The notes under the pieces are model-generated. The model saw nothing but the letters and a program-made list of their open reading frames with translations. It was not told the DNA's origin and ran no database searches. The translations under genes and the position numbers were made by a program. A stretch of 52,559 bases of DNA. Source: Nocardia ninae NBRC 108245 (lineage in GTDB: Bacteria; Actinomycetota; Actinomycetes; Mycobacteriales; Mycobacteriaceae). Numbering within the stretch: the stretch's first letter is position 1; each line of letters opens with the position of its first letter. Below are positions 37,952 through 47,177 of this stretch, piece after piece. Location: the NCBI RefSeq assembly GCF_007990755.1, contig NZ_BJXA01000067.1, forward strand, positions 1 through 52,559, given 5' to 3'.

Positions 37952-39124
37952 ATGGGGAGTTGCTGTTCCCCGCAACGGGATTGCTGCCGCGTTTAGTTGT
38001 CGCAGTCCTGTCGGCGTATGACCGAGTCGGTATCTACGACGCGTGCCGGGTGAGCCCGTGCGTTTCGCTAGTCCGCAGCCGCGTCGGATCCGCGAGTGCA
38101 TGCCCCGCCCCTCCCCTGAGCGGAGCTGACTTAGTCGCCAGTCAGAGGAGCGGCGGCGGCAAGACGGCCATCGTGGTGATTCTCCTCGCCTCCGCTCGAT
38201 GAGTAGCGGGGCAGCTGTCGTCCTTTCGGGCACGCAAGTTCGCGGTGCGAGACTGCACGAATCCGTGGGGCCGGACCCGCCACTACGAGGAGTCGGTAGC
38301 GCGTCCCGTTCGATCTGAACGGGCAGCCCGCAGTTGAGTTCACTCGGTCAATCCACTGACGAACCGCGCACCGCCCCATCCCGCCGCTCGCGGACTCCCG
38401 TCCGCAATAGGGAGGTCGATCGTGGGCGGACCTATGTCTGCGGACCGGCGCACCTACCGGCAACACATCGGTCACCCGCTGGAGCGCATCGGCAGCTTCG
38501 TCCTCCACCGCATCCTTGAACACAGTCGGGTCATCCATTGGGGTCAGACATGCGGCGGGACCGCTAGACCCGATGAGTGCGGCAGACAGCATCACTGGCA
38601 CTCGCAGAGCGGTACCCGCAAAGCTCCTCGAGATAGCGACAGCCCGCACGGATCCTCTACGGTCTAAGTCCTCCGAACCAGTGGACAGAAGCGCCGGCTG
38701 GTGCCCGGACCTGGTGTGCCAGCGCGAGAGTGAATCGGCTGCGCGGATCTGCCGGACTGCCTCTCTGGGAGTTGGCTTGGGTGCGTGAACGTTGTACTGC
38801 GTCGGCTACGGCTCGTCGGTTTACTGGATCGGAGGTGAGCGTTTTTCTCTCGTGTGCGGTTGGTGCCCGTGCGTTCATAGGTCTGCAGGTGCGTGGGCGA
38901 CCCGTGCCTGAGGAGGATCGGGGTCCGCACGAGTGAGCTGTCTCGGGTCGGCGGGTTGCGGTGTGACGGTTGGCCTGAGGGGCCGCTGGGTGAGGCGTCC
39001 AGAGATCTGCGGATGAACTCGACGACGGGTCTGCCGGTGTCGCCGTTGGTCGACGACCGACGGGTGTGTGAAAGAGCAGACAGGTGTGTCCGCTGCACCT
39101 CCGTCGCGCCAATGTCGGCACGCG

Positions 39125-39138
39125 GTTTCACGTGAAAC
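39125..39138. promoter_or_regulatory. parS: parS site 3 (perfect)
   Basis: GTTTCACGTGAAAC, exact match to the ParB-binding consensus. Confidence 0.95.
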
Positions 39139-39319
39139 GGATTGCACGTCAGGGGTGAGTCGACTGCGGGGACCAACTCGGAGGTGTTCTCCCCCGCGCT
39201 CGTCGTCTGGCGCGCGGCTGATTCGCTCGCTTGCAGTAACCGCCGGTCCGTCCGATCGGTGGAAGGTTCGGTGGTGGTGGTCGGGAAGCGGTGCACCGAT
39301 CCGGGTAAGCCCTCTCCTT

Positions 39320-39333
39320 GTTTCACATGAAAC
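39320..39333. promoter_or_regulatory. parS-like site 4
   Basis: GTTTCACATGAAAC, one mismatch at the centre. The symmetry extends four bases further on each side (39316-39337). Confidence 0.85.
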
Positions 39334-39533
39334 AAGGACCCAGGTTCCGGGTTTCGATGGGCGGTGGAGTCCTGGGCGCCTCGAGGGCGCGGAGTCACGT
39401 GACGGATCGCTGGGTGGGATGTTGTGCTGCTTCGGCGTGCCGCCGAAGATTGTCTGCGGACCCCCCCTCAGTCCATTTGGGGACTGGCCCCGTCCCGGCA
39501 GTCGGCGCGAACGTCGACAGCAAATCCGTCGAT

Positions 39534-39547
39534 GTTTCACGGGAAAC
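39534..39547. promoter_or_regulatory. parS-like site 5
   Basis: GTTTCACGGGAAAC, one mismatch; the same variant as the site inside parA. Confidence 0.75.
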
Positions 39548-39600
39548 GAAACTGCCTTTGGTCCTCTGTCCGGCAAAGGCGCCTCACGGTTCGAGGGGTG

Positions 39601-39614
39601 GTTTCACATGAAAC
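39601..39614. promoter_or_regulatory. parS-like site 6
   Basis: GTTTCACATGAAAC, one mismatch; same variant as site 4. Confidence 0.85.
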
Positions 39615-39745
39615 GACGAGCTGATCCTGAGTCGCTTCCACAACCAAGATCGGCCACGGGACAAGTTGTCCGGTGGGTGCGGAAGTCGCTCGTCGTGCCG
39701 GACTTCCACCGCGACGGGACCGGCAACCCCCTTGGCGGATCCCGG

Positions 39746-39759
39746 GTTTCATGTGAAAC
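39746..39759. promoter_or_regulatory. parS-like site 7
   Basis: GTTTCATGTGAAAC, one mismatch; the reverse complement of the variant at sites 4 and 6. Confidence 0.85.
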
Positions 39760-40037
39760 ATCGGGGATCGGTGGCCGAATCGGGTGAGATTGGCGTGTCC
39801 TGGATACATTGCCGCGATTCAGCTTTCCTATCCCGCTCGCGGCTGGCAAGCTAGTGGGCGTCGGGCGTGAGCGTAGGTGCCACGGAGGAATTGGTGTCGC
39901 GACGAGAGCTCCGCTCGGTCGATCGGGCGCCGCGAACCCGGTTGAGCATCATGTTCGAACCGACACCAGCTGTTTGATGACACGGCGCCGACGCTCGTCG
40001 GAAGCGTGATCTGAAGTTCTCGGGTTAGGAGCTGTCT

Positions 40038-41048
40038 ATGTCGAGCGGTCCGGCGAATGTTTCACGGGAAACTACGTCGCGCGTGCCGGGAATGCTGGAC
40101 TCCAGCAATTTCGACACGGAGACATTCGGAAGCACACCGTTTGGGAACATCTCCCCTAGCGAGACCCCGATCGCGGCCGAAGCACAACGCGCCAGCCAGA
40201 TTCTCCATCCAGGAAAGGTGACAGTGCAGAAACCGCACGAGCAACGCATCATCACCATCGCCAATCAGAAGGGCGGCGTCGGTAAGACGACCACCGCGGT
40301 GAATCTCGCGGCCGCCCTGGCGCATCAGGGGATGACCGTCCTCGTGATCGATCTGGACCCGCAGGGCAACGCCAGCACCGCCCTCGGCATCGAGCACCAT
40401 TCGGGTGTGCCGTCCAGCTACGAACTTCTGATCGGCGAGGTGTCGGTCAGGGACGCGATCCAGCAGAGCCCGCACAACGAGCGGTTGCTGTGCATCCCGG
40501 CGACCATCGATCTGGCCGGCGCGGAGATCGAACTGGTGTCGATGGTGGCCAGGGAGGGCCGGCTCAAGGCCGCCATTCAGGAGGCCAACATCGCGGGCTA
40601 CGACATCGACTACGTGATGATCGACTGCCCGCCGTCGCTCGGCCTGCTGACCGTCAACGCGATGGTCGCCGCCAAGGAGGTGCTGATCCCGATCCAGTGC
40701 GAGTACTACGCGCTGGAGGGTGTCGGGCAGTTGCTCCGCAATATCGGCCTGGTGCAGGCGCACCTGAATCCCGACTTACACGTGTCGACCGTGATCCTCA
40801 CGATGTACGACGGCCGGACGAAGCTGGCCGACCAGGTCGCCGAGGAGGTGCGCGGGCACTTCGGTGACGTGGTGCTGCGGTCGGTGATTCCGCGCAGCGT
40901 GAAGGTGTCCGAGGCACCGGGCTACGGAATGACGGTGCTCGATTATGATCCAGGCTCCCGAGGCGCGATGAGCTACCTCGATGCCGGACGCGAAATGGCG
41001 GCCAGGGCAACGGCGATGGCGCATGCCGCGGCCGAAGCCGCGGAGTGA
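40038..41048 (+). CDS. parA: ParA, chromosome-partition ATPase
   Basis: A 336-residue Walker-type ATPase. Deviant Walker A KGGVGKTTTAVNLAAAL, Walker A' in VLVIDLDPQGNASTALG, Walker B YVMIDCPPSLGLLTVNAM. The first 65 residues are a variable extension before RIITIANQKGG. ATG 40038 has AGGAG seven bases upstream. A parS-like site lies in codons 8-12. ParA moves the ParB-bound origin. The next gene is parB, 70 bases downstream. Confidence 0.96.
   Translation: MSSGPANVSRETTSRVPGMLDSSNFDTETFGSTPFGNISPSETPIAAEAQRASQILHPGKVTVQKPHEQRIITIANQKGGVGKTTTAVNLAAALAHQGMTVLVIDLDPQGNASTALGIEHHSGVPSSYELLIGEVSVRDAIQQSPHNERLLCIPATIDLAGAEIELVSMVAREGRLKAAIQEANIAGYDIDYVMIDCPPSLGLLTVNAMVAAKEVLIPIQCEYYALEGVGQLLRNIGLVQAHLNPDLHVSTVILTMYDGRTKLADQVAEEVRGHFGDVVLRSVIPRSVKVSEAPGYGMTVLDYDPGSRGAMSYLDAGREMAARATAMAHAAAEAAE
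40059..40072. promoter_or_regulatory. parS-like site 8 (inside parA)
   Basis: GTTTCACGGGAAAC, one mismatch, encoding NVSRET near the parA N-terminus. Confidence 0.7.
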
Positions 41049-41118
41049 GCTGGCTGGATGAGAGCCGGGTCGGCAAGACCCGGTTTGGTGGCGGAACGAG
41101 GAAGGGGTCAGTGGACCG

Positions 41119-42138
41119 ATGAGTCAGGCGAAGAAGGGTGGGCTAGGGCGCGGTCTTGCCGCGTTGATCCCGACGGGACCGGCGGCGGCGCCGGGGCTCA
41201 GCAGTCAAGCGGCCAGCGTCATCGGTCTGGACCCGATCGGGCCGCAGCCCGCTTCGGCCTATCTGCATCGGGTCCCGGACCCGGCGGAGGACGACCTCTC
41301 CCCCGGCGGCGCGACCTATCGCGAGATTCCGCCGGAACAGATCGAGCCCAATCCGAAGCAGCCGCGTCAAGTGTTCGAGGCGGAGGCGCTGGACGAGCTG
41401 GTGCACTCGATCAAGGAATTCGGCCTGATGCAGCCGATCGTGGTGCGTCGGGTCGAACCGGGTGTCGACAAGTATCAGCTCGTCATGGGCGAACGGCGGT
41501 GGCGCGCTTCGCAGGTTGCGGGGCTCGCCGCGATCCCGGCGATCGTCCGGGATACCGCCGACGAGTCGATGCTGCGCGATGCCTTGCTGGAGAACATCCA
41601 CCGGGTGCAACTCAACCCGCTGGAAGAGGCGGCGGCCTATCAGCAGCTGCTCGAAGAGTTCGGCGTCACCCACGAGGTGCTCGCCGATCGCATCGGCCGT
41701 TCCCGCTCAGCCGTGACCAACATGATCCGCCTGTTGAAGCTGCCGATCTCGGTGCAGCGGCGGGTGGCGGCGGGCGTGCTGTCGGCCGGACACGCGCGTG
41801 CCCTACTCGGGCTGACCGCGGGAGCGGACGCGCAAGAGGAACTAGCCAAGCGCGTTGTCGCCGAGGGGCTCTCCGTGCGGAGCACCGAGGAGGCGGTCAT
41901 TCTCGCGAACCAGGAGACGACGCCCGCTCCGGATCCGGCGGCCCCGCCGACCCCGCAGCGCAAGCCGATTCACATGCCGGGTTTGCAGGATGTCGCCGAC
42001 CGCTTGTCGGGATCGTTCGACACCCGGGTCATCGTGAGCATGGGCAAGCGAAAAGGCCGGATCGTCGTCGAGTTCGGCTCGGTCGACGACCTCGAGCGGA
42101 TCGTCAGCTTAATGGAACAGAGCAAGCGCGATTTGTGA
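41119..42138 (+). CDS. parB: ParB, parS-binding CTPase
   Basis: A 339-residue centromere protein. The start [14 protein letters not shown] is the ParA-contact motif. The CTPase/ParB-Srx domain has [27 protein letters not shown] and GERRWRAS; the HTH region includes [19 protein letters not shown]; the C-terminal dimer domain ends [22 protein letters not shown]. It spreads from parS as a CTP-dependent clamp; its targets are the sites listed here. ATG 41119. Confidence 0.97.
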   Translation: MSQAKKGGLGRGLAALIPTGPAAAPGLSSQAASVIGLDPIGPQPASAYLHRVPDPAEDDLSPGGATYREIPPEQIEPNPKQPRQVFEAEALDELVHSIKEFGLMQPIVVRRVEPGVDKYQLVMGERRWRASQVAGLAAIPAIVRDTADESMLRDALLENIHRVQLNPLEEAAAYQQLLEEFGVTHEVLADRIGRSRSAVTNMIRLLKLPISVQRRVAAGVLSAGHARALLGLTAGADAQEELAKRVVAEGLSVRSTEEAVILANQETTPAPDPAAPPTPQRKPIHMPGLQDVADRLSGSFDTRVIVSMGKRKGRIVVEFGSVDDLERIVSLMEQSKRDL

Positions 42139-42415
42139 CAGAAGTGACCGAAATAGACTTGTGAAGGCGACAGGTAAGAGCCCCGGGCCGAAACGTCACT
42201 GTGACGCAGCAGCTTTCGTGAGTTAGCGGAGCACACGACCCGCCCCGGACGGACCAGCACAAGTTCTTGACCAACAGCACAGCGACGTGGAATGAGGCGG
42301 GTTCTCTTGATCGCTTATTCTTGCTGGCAAGAAAATAGTGGTGCGGTGTGAGTGAACGAACCGCGTGTCAGTGTGCCTCGCGCACACTGGGGCCGAGCGC
42401 AAGCGAGGCGGCGAC

Positions 42416-43192
42416 ATGAGTGTGGACGAATCGGACAGCTGGAGGCTGAGCAGAGCAGTGTCGACCAGCGTCACGGCCCTAACCCTCGGCGGGCTCGACA
42501 AGCTCCCCGCGCACTCCCGGCGCTGCGTGTTCTGGGAGATGGATCCCGCCGTCGCCGAGGACTCCCGCGGCTTCAGCGATCCGGTCTTCGAGAAGGAGGC
42601 CTGGCTCTCCACCGTGCTACTGGAGTGGGGCTCCTGCGGGCAGGTGGCGAACGTCAACGGCAACGTCGCGGGGTGTGCGCTGTATTCGCCACCTAGCGCC
42701 GTGCCGCGGGCCACCCTCTTCCCCACCTCGCCGGTAAGCCCGGACGCGGTCCTGCTGACCACGCTGCAGGCCGAATTTCCGTATCAGGAGGCGGAGGTTG
42801 CCCACCAGCTGATGCAGGCTGTGGTGGCCGATCTGGTGCGCCGCGGCGTGCGCGCGCTGGAGTCCTTCGGGATTCGTTCCGATCCGCCGTCGCAGGCGCT
42901 GTCGGAGCGCTTCGGCTCGATGACGCTGATGGAGCGAATCATCTCGCCGATCAAGGGATCCGGGGCGAACGCACCGGGTTCGAAGACCGAGTGCTCGCCG
43001 GAGACCTGCATGATCGAGGCGGACTTTCTCGAGGAGGTCGGCTTCAAAGTGGTCGCGCCGCACCACCGTTTCCCCCGGCTGCGCCTGGAACTCGACTCCG
43101 ATCACTACTGGAAGGAAGATGTCGAGCGCGCGCTCGACCAGCTGCTCGCCGCCGCGGCGATGACGCCCCCCGCCCGGGCCGGAGTTCGCTGA
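42416..43192 (+). CDS. GNAT-like acetyltransferase (Rv3916c-type)
   Basis: A 258-residue protein from ATG 42416. It corresponds in place (parB then this gene then cwlM, convergent) to a conserved mycobacterial hypothetical. The fold looks like a divergent GNAT: GQVANVNGNVAGCALYSPP, HQLMQAVVADLVRRGVRALESFG and EADFLEEVGFKVVAPHHRFPRLRLEL. No substrate is known. An upstream start at 42365 is possible but lacks a ribosome site. Confidence 0.75.
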   Translation: MSVDESDSWRLSRAVSTSVTALTLGGLDKLPAHSRRCVFWEMDPAVAEDSRGFSDPVFEKEAWLSTVLLEWGSCGQVANVNGNVAGCALYSPPSAVPRATLFPTSPVSPDAVLLTTLQAEFPYQEAEVAHQLMQAVVADLVRRGVRALESFGIRSDPPSQALSERFGSMTLMERIISPIKGSGANAPGSKTECSPETCMIEADFLEEVGFKVVAPHHRFPRLRLELDSDHYWKEDVERALDQLLAAAAMTPPARAGVR

Positions 43193-43214
43193 CACCTGCC
43201 GGACGAAGACAAAG

Positions 43215-43249
43215 AAGAGCCCCTGCCGATCGAATCGGCAGGGGCTCTT
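43215..43249. terminator. Bidirectional terminator between the GNAT-like gene and cwlM
   Basis: Perfect 16-base arms (43215-43230 and 43234-43249) around CGA, with A-rich and T-rich flanks, placed between convergent genes. Confidence 0.92.
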
Positions 43250-43261
43250 TGCTCGAGCCGA

Positions 43262-44455
43262 CTACATACGGTCGGCGGCGGCGAGTTCCTCCGCCAGCAG
43301 TTCCGCGAAAGTGTATGTGCCCGTTGGCTGGTCGTCCTGCCCGAGCAGATACAGCCGCTTGACCGAGATCAGGATGGCCTCGGCGATCACGTCGCGCATG
43401 CGCGGATTGGTGAGCACGGTGGCGTCGTATTCGTTTGTCAGATAACCGATATCGACCTGCACGGTCGGCATCTTGGTGAGCCGCAACAGATCCCAGGTCC
43501 TGGCGTGCGTCCGGCAGTCCTGCAGCGAGGTGCGCGCGACGACCTCACGCTGGATGAAGCCGGCCAGCACCTGGCCGATCATCGACACCGAGCCGTGTGA
43601 GTTGCCGAAGTAGAAGCCCGCGACACCGTTGGCCAGCGGGCTCGGGTTGGTCGCGCAGCGCAGCGAGATCATCAGGTCGGCATCGAAGGTGTTCGAGATT
43701 TCGGCGCGTTCCGCGTCGGTCGGGTTCTTGCCCCAGGATCGCGACAGGAAGGTTTCCATGCCGGTGGCCGCCATCCGGCCTTCGAGCCGACTTGCCAAGT
43801 CCCACAGGATTTCCGACTCGTACACGTCGCCGAATTCGGTCGGTACCGGATGCCCCTTGTCGGGTCCGCCGAGACCGGGATCGATGATGATCCGCTTGCC
43901 GGTGAGCTGCGGCCCGGCCCGGTGCACCACTTCTTCCTCGGCGATCCGATGCGGGTTACCGCCGGTGACGCGAGCGCCGAGCAGGTCGAGCGAGCGCAAC
44001 GTGTCCGGCCCGCAGATGCCGTCGGCGGCAAGCCCGATCTCCCGCTGGAAGGAGGACAGCCCCTCGTGCGTGTGCGGGCCGAAGTAGCCGTCCACCCGGT
44101 GCACGTAGAAACCCAGGTCCTGCAGCTTGCGCTGCAGGGTCGCGACATCGTCGCCGTACAGCGGTGCGGAGAGCTGATAGATCAGCGTGCGGGCACCGAG
44201 CCGGTAGGACGCCTCTTTGAGCGCCCGATAGGTGGCCGGGCCGACCACACCGTCGACGAGCAGTCCGCGATGCTGCTGGAATGCGCGGACCGCCGAGTCG
44301 AGACGGTGGTCGAAGGAGGCCTCGGTGTCTTTCCAGTACTCGCGGGCGTCGGCGTGTTCGGTATCGACGTGCGCGTGTAAGAACCCGAGACTTGCCAGGG
44401 TGCTCCGAACCTCTGCTACGGCTGGACCGCTATCGCCGTGACGAAGTCGGTGCAT
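43262..44455 (-). CDS. cwlM: CwlM, degenerate amidase and PknB-regulated activator of peptidoglycan synthesis
   Basis: A 397-residue protein from ATG 44455. Two peptidoglycan-binding domains (about 1-85 and 90-150) precede an amidase-3 fold (about 180-370). Zinc ligands look lost: the usual DPGHGG reads DPGLGG, and the SxHxN-type motif reads SLRCATN, as in mycobacterial CwlM, which is cytoplasmic and not an active amidase. There is no signal peptide. The C-terminal PTGTYTFAELLAEEL matches the segment phosphorylated by PknB in M. tuberculosis, which lets CwlM activate MurA. Transcribed with or next to trxA. Confidence 0.93.
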   Translation of the reverse strand: MHRLRHGDSGPAVAEVRSTLASLGFLHAHVDTEHADAREYWKDTEASFDHRLDSAVRAFQQHRGLLVDGVVGPATYRALKEASYRLGARTLIYQLSAPLYGDDVATLQRKLQDLGFYVHRVDGYFGPHTHEGLSSFQREIGLAADGICGPDTLRSLDLLGARVTGGNPHRIAEEEVVHRAGPQLTGKRIIIDPGLGGPDKGHPVPTEFGDVYESEILWDLASRLEGRMAATGMETFLSRSWGKNPTDAERAEISNTFDADLMISLRCATNPSPLANGVAGFYFGNSHGSVSMIGQVLAGFIQREVVARTSLQDCRTHARTWDLLRLTKMPTVQVDIGYLTNEYDATVLTNPRMRDVIAEAILISVKRLYLLGQDDQPTGTYTFAELLAEELAAADRM

Positions 44456-44643
44456 GCGTGAGAGCCCTTTCCTTCCGTCAATCCGGGTACCCACTCATGC
44501 GATGGGATACACCTTCGCACGACCGGCGTCGGTCGATTGTCTCAGACCCGGACGGGAATTCGGCATTCCCGGGTCCAGGCATCCTACGGCGCGTCGATCG
44601 ATCTCGACGTCCTTTGGCGCCTATGGCATTTCCGCGACAGGTG

Positions 44644-44997
44644 TCAGATTTCGCCGTCGAGTTCGCGCAGAAGGGCGGCTTTGCCCTTCGCTCCGACGAT
44701 CTGCTTCACCGGCTTACCGCCGCGGAACAGCATCATAGTGGGCAGCGAGAGGATCTTGTAATCGCGGGCGGTGCCGGGGTTCGCGTCGACGTCCAATTTC
44801 GCGATGGTGAGTTTGTCCGCGTGCGTGCCCGCGATCTCCTCCAGCACGGGGGCGATCATCTTGCACGGCCCGCACCAGGTGGCCCAGAAATCGACGAGAA
44901 CGGGCTTCTCGCTGAGCAGCACGTCGTCGGCGAACGAGGCGTCGGTGACGGTGATCGTCTTCTTGTCACCAACGGTGGTCTTGGCACTATCGGACAT
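44644..44997 (-). CDS. trxA: Thioredoxin
   Basis: A 117-residue thioredoxin from ATG 44997 (AGGAG before it). Active site DFWATWCGPCKMIAP, cis-Pro in SLPTMMLF, and LFRGGKPVKQIVGAKGK. Reduces cytosolic disulfides with TrxB. It follows trxB on the same strand by 109 bases and likely shares its promoter. Confidence 0.97.
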   Translation of the reverse strand: MSDSAKTTVGDKKTITVTDASFADDVLLSEKPVLVDFWATWCGPCKMIAPVLEEIAGTHADKLTIAKLDVDANPGTARDYKILSLPTMMLFRGGKPVKQIVGAKGKAALLRELDGEI

Positions 44998-45106
44998 GGG
45001 GTTTCTCCTTGCTGAATCGCGGTGCACCCGTGGGGGTTCGTGGCCACGGGAGCCACCGCTCTAGAGCCCCATCGCTCAGGTGCCGGGCGACGGGGCTGTC
45101 AGAGGG

Positions 45107-46093
45107 TCAGTTGGCGGGTACGGCGACGTTCTGGCCGGCGTGGTCCAGGGTGTTGGAGCTGATGTCGCCCTGCTCGGCGAGCCAGCGCTCGGCGTCGATG
45201 GCCGCGCGACAGCCGGTGCCCGCCGCGGTGATCGCCTGACGGTAGGTGTGGTCGACCAGGTCGCCCGCGGCGAACACGCCGGGCACCTTCGTCGCGGTCG
45301 ACGGATGCACCACCTGGACGTAGCCTTCGTCGTCCAGTTCCACCTGGTCGCGGACCAGTTCGCTGCGCGGATCGTGGCCGATCGCGACGAACAGGCCGGT
45401 CGCGGCCAGCTCCGAGGTCTCCCCCGTGCGGGTATCGCGCAGCACCAGGCTCGTCACGCTGGTGTCGCCCTTGACCTCGGCGACCTCGGCGTTGAGCACG
45501 AACTTGATCTTCTCGTTGGCCTTGGCCCGCTCCAGCATGATGCGCGAGGCCCGGAACTCCTCGCGGCGGTGCACGATGGTGACGCTGCTGGCGAACTTGG
45601 TCAGGAAGGTGGCCTCCTCCATCGCGGAGTCGCCGCCGCCGACCACGACGATGTCCTGGTTCTTGAAGAAGAAGCCGTCGCAGGTGGCGCAGGCGCTCAC
45701 GCCGCGGCCGAGCAGCCGCTGCTCACCGGGCACGTTGAGGTAGCGGGCGGCCGAACCCATGGCGAGGATCACCGCGTAGGCCTGGTAGGTCTCGTCGCCG
45801 ACGGTGACGGTCTTGATCGGGCCGCTGAGGTCGAGCGCGTCCACGTCCTCGGTGCGGATGTCGGCGCCGAAGCGCTTGGCCTGCTCGCGCATCTCCTCCA
45901 TCAGGTCCGGGCCCATGATGCCCGCGCGGAAGCCGGGGAAGTTCTCTACTTCGGTGGTCGTCATCAGCGCACCACCGAATTGGGTGCCTTCGAAGACCAG
46001 CGGCTGGAGCTCGGCCCGGGCCGCGTACACGGCGGCCGTGTAGCCGGCCGGTCCGGAGCCGACGATGATCAGGTCGCGAACTGGCGCACTCAT
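45107..46093 (-). CDS. trxB: Thioredoxin reductase
   Basis: A 328-residue NADPH-dependent flavoprotein. FAD motif [19 protein letters not shown], redox-active CATC in [18 protein letters not shown] motif [16 protein letters not shown], and the closing [25 protein letters not shown] 46093 has GGAAGG. The promoter resembles a disulfide-stress sigma type (46133-46158). Linked to trxA and to the sigM-rsmA pair upstream, as in mycobacteria. Confidence 0.97.
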   Translation of the reverse strand: MSAPVRDLIIVGSGPAGYTAAVYAARAELQPLVFEGTQFGGALMTTTEVENFPGFRAGIMGPDLMEEMREQAKRFGADIRTEDVDALDLSGPIKTVTVGDETYQAYAVILAMGSAARYLNVPGEQRLLGRGVSACATCDGFFFKNQDIVVVGGGDSAMEEATFLTKFASSVTIVHRREEFRASRIMLERAKANEKIKFVLNAEVAEVKGDTSVTSLVLRDTRTGETSELAATGLFVAIGHDPRSELVRDQVELDDEGYVQVVHPSTATKVPGVFAAGDLVDHTYRQAITAAGTGCRAAIDAERWLAEQGDISSNTLDHAGQNVAVPAN

Positions 46094-46132
46094 GAGGCCC
46101 TTCCGGGGGAGAAATCAATGGACGTCTCGGTC

Positions 46133-46158
46133 AACAACAGGGTAATGGCTATTGTTCC
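46133..46158 (-). promoter_or_regulatory. SigH/SigR-type promoter of trxB
   Basis: On the - strand GGAAC, 18 bases, then GTT (46158 to 46133). This fits the thiol-stress ECF consensus GGAAY-N18-GTT. The predicted start is about 33 bases before trxB. Confidence 0.6.
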
Positions 46159-46246
46159 TGGACCGGTCGGCTACCACGTGAGGTTCGGCTCAGTGCCGTT
46201 CGGGGAGCGCTGAGCCACCCGCGGCATCGATTGTCGGGTGCGTCAC

Positions 46247-47101
46247 TCAACCGATGTCTTGCACGGTGAACTGCTGAGGATCGCCTGTAGTGCAACCGGT
46301 TCCGACGACCAGCGCGGTGATTTTGGGGGTCCGCGGACCGGTGAGCAGGATGAGCACCGCGTCTTTGCCGTGAAAGCGCATGTTGTTCGAGCCGAGAATG
46401 GTGCGGTCCAGCCCGTTGGCGCGCATGCAGCGCTCCCTGGCGGCCGCGCTGCCGAGCAGGCCGGTGGCGTCGTTGCGGCCGAGCGCGCTGAGCATCGCGG
46501 GCGCGCTGAGATCCTCGCCGAGGTGGGCGACGTCGGAGGTCGGCTGGGCGATGGGCGGGGCGTCGTTGCCGCGCACCGCGGTGAGCGCGATCGAGGCGCA
46601 GGCGACGACCGCTACCGCGGCGGCCGCGGCGGTGAGCCAGCGCAGCCTGCTCCGACGGCGGTCGTCGAGCGAGATCGGCGCGACGGGTGGGGTGGAAAGC
46701 GCAGGGGCTGCGGTGTTTTCGTGCGGTGCCGCGTTTTCCGGTGGTGCTGCGTTTTCCGGCGGTGCCGAGACCGGCAGCCGATAGATGGTCGCGCCCTTTT
46801 CGGTGGGCTCCTCGTGCAGATCGAAACCGTCTACGAATTGTTCCAGCTCGGCGGCGAGATCGTCGGGCATGCGGTGGATGATGCGGTCGCTGCGCCCGAG
46901 GGCGCGCAACTCGGCGCTGACCTCGTCGAGCGCGTGCACGAAACGCAACGCCGCCCCGTCCTGCCGGACGGCGGGCCACAGCTGCTCGCGCAACTCGGGT
47001 GTCACATTGTCGGCGTGCAGGTCGGCGAGCAGCTCGGCCGAGAACGGAGGCTGCGGCACGGACCGGGTTGCCATCGCACCTCCAGTATTCTCATCTGACA
47101 T
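46247..47101 (-). CDS. rsmA: RsmA-like anti-sigma factor (of SigM)
   Basis: A 284-residue single-pass membrane protein downstream of sigM. N-terminal cytoplasmic part about 1-155, one helix near 160-180 (LRWLTAAAAAVAVVACASIALTAV), extracytoplasmic C-terminus with two or more cysteines. A short repeat PPENAA-PPENAA-PHENTA occurs before the helix. Start is ATG 47101, or ATG 47074, which has the better ribosome site (GGAGG). It has the position and plan of the mycobacterial SigM regulator; sequence identity is inferred, not measured. Confidence 0.8.
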   Translation of the reverse strand: MSDENTGGAMATRSVPQPPFSAELLADLHADNVTPELREQLWPAVRQDGAALRFVHALDEVSAELRALGRSDRIIHRMPDDLAAELEQFVDGFDLHEEPTEKGATIYRLPVSAPPENAAPPENAAPHENTAAPALSTPPVAPISLDDRRRSRLRWLTAAAAAVAVVACASIALTAVRGNDAPPIAQPTSDVAHLGEDLSAPAMLSALGRNDATGLLGSAAARERCMRANGLDRTILGSNNMRFHGKDAVLILLTGPRTPKITALVVGTGCTTGDPQQFTVQDIG

Positions 47102-47177
47102 CGCGGGGGTCCCCTCGAGGGTGGGGAACTACATGGACATCGTCTACGGGTTCGTCACTATTAATGACGCAGCTCAA

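Larger units (their letters stand above)
37889..40037. other. 2.1-kb gene-free parS cluster between rsmG and parA
   Basis: No frame shows family features; the open frames overlap on both strands and contain FHVK or VSRET strings that are just translated parS sites. Six parS-like sites lie here, five in a 635-base stretch (39125-39759). The parA promoter must be in the last 200 bases. In mycobacteria the rsmG-parA gap is much shorter. Confidence 0.8.

Noticed and set aside
38664-39849. Frames of 60-244 codons on both strands between rsmG and parA
   Set aside because: They overlap each other on opposite strands, and their shared FHVK or VSRET strings are translated parS sites, not protein homology.
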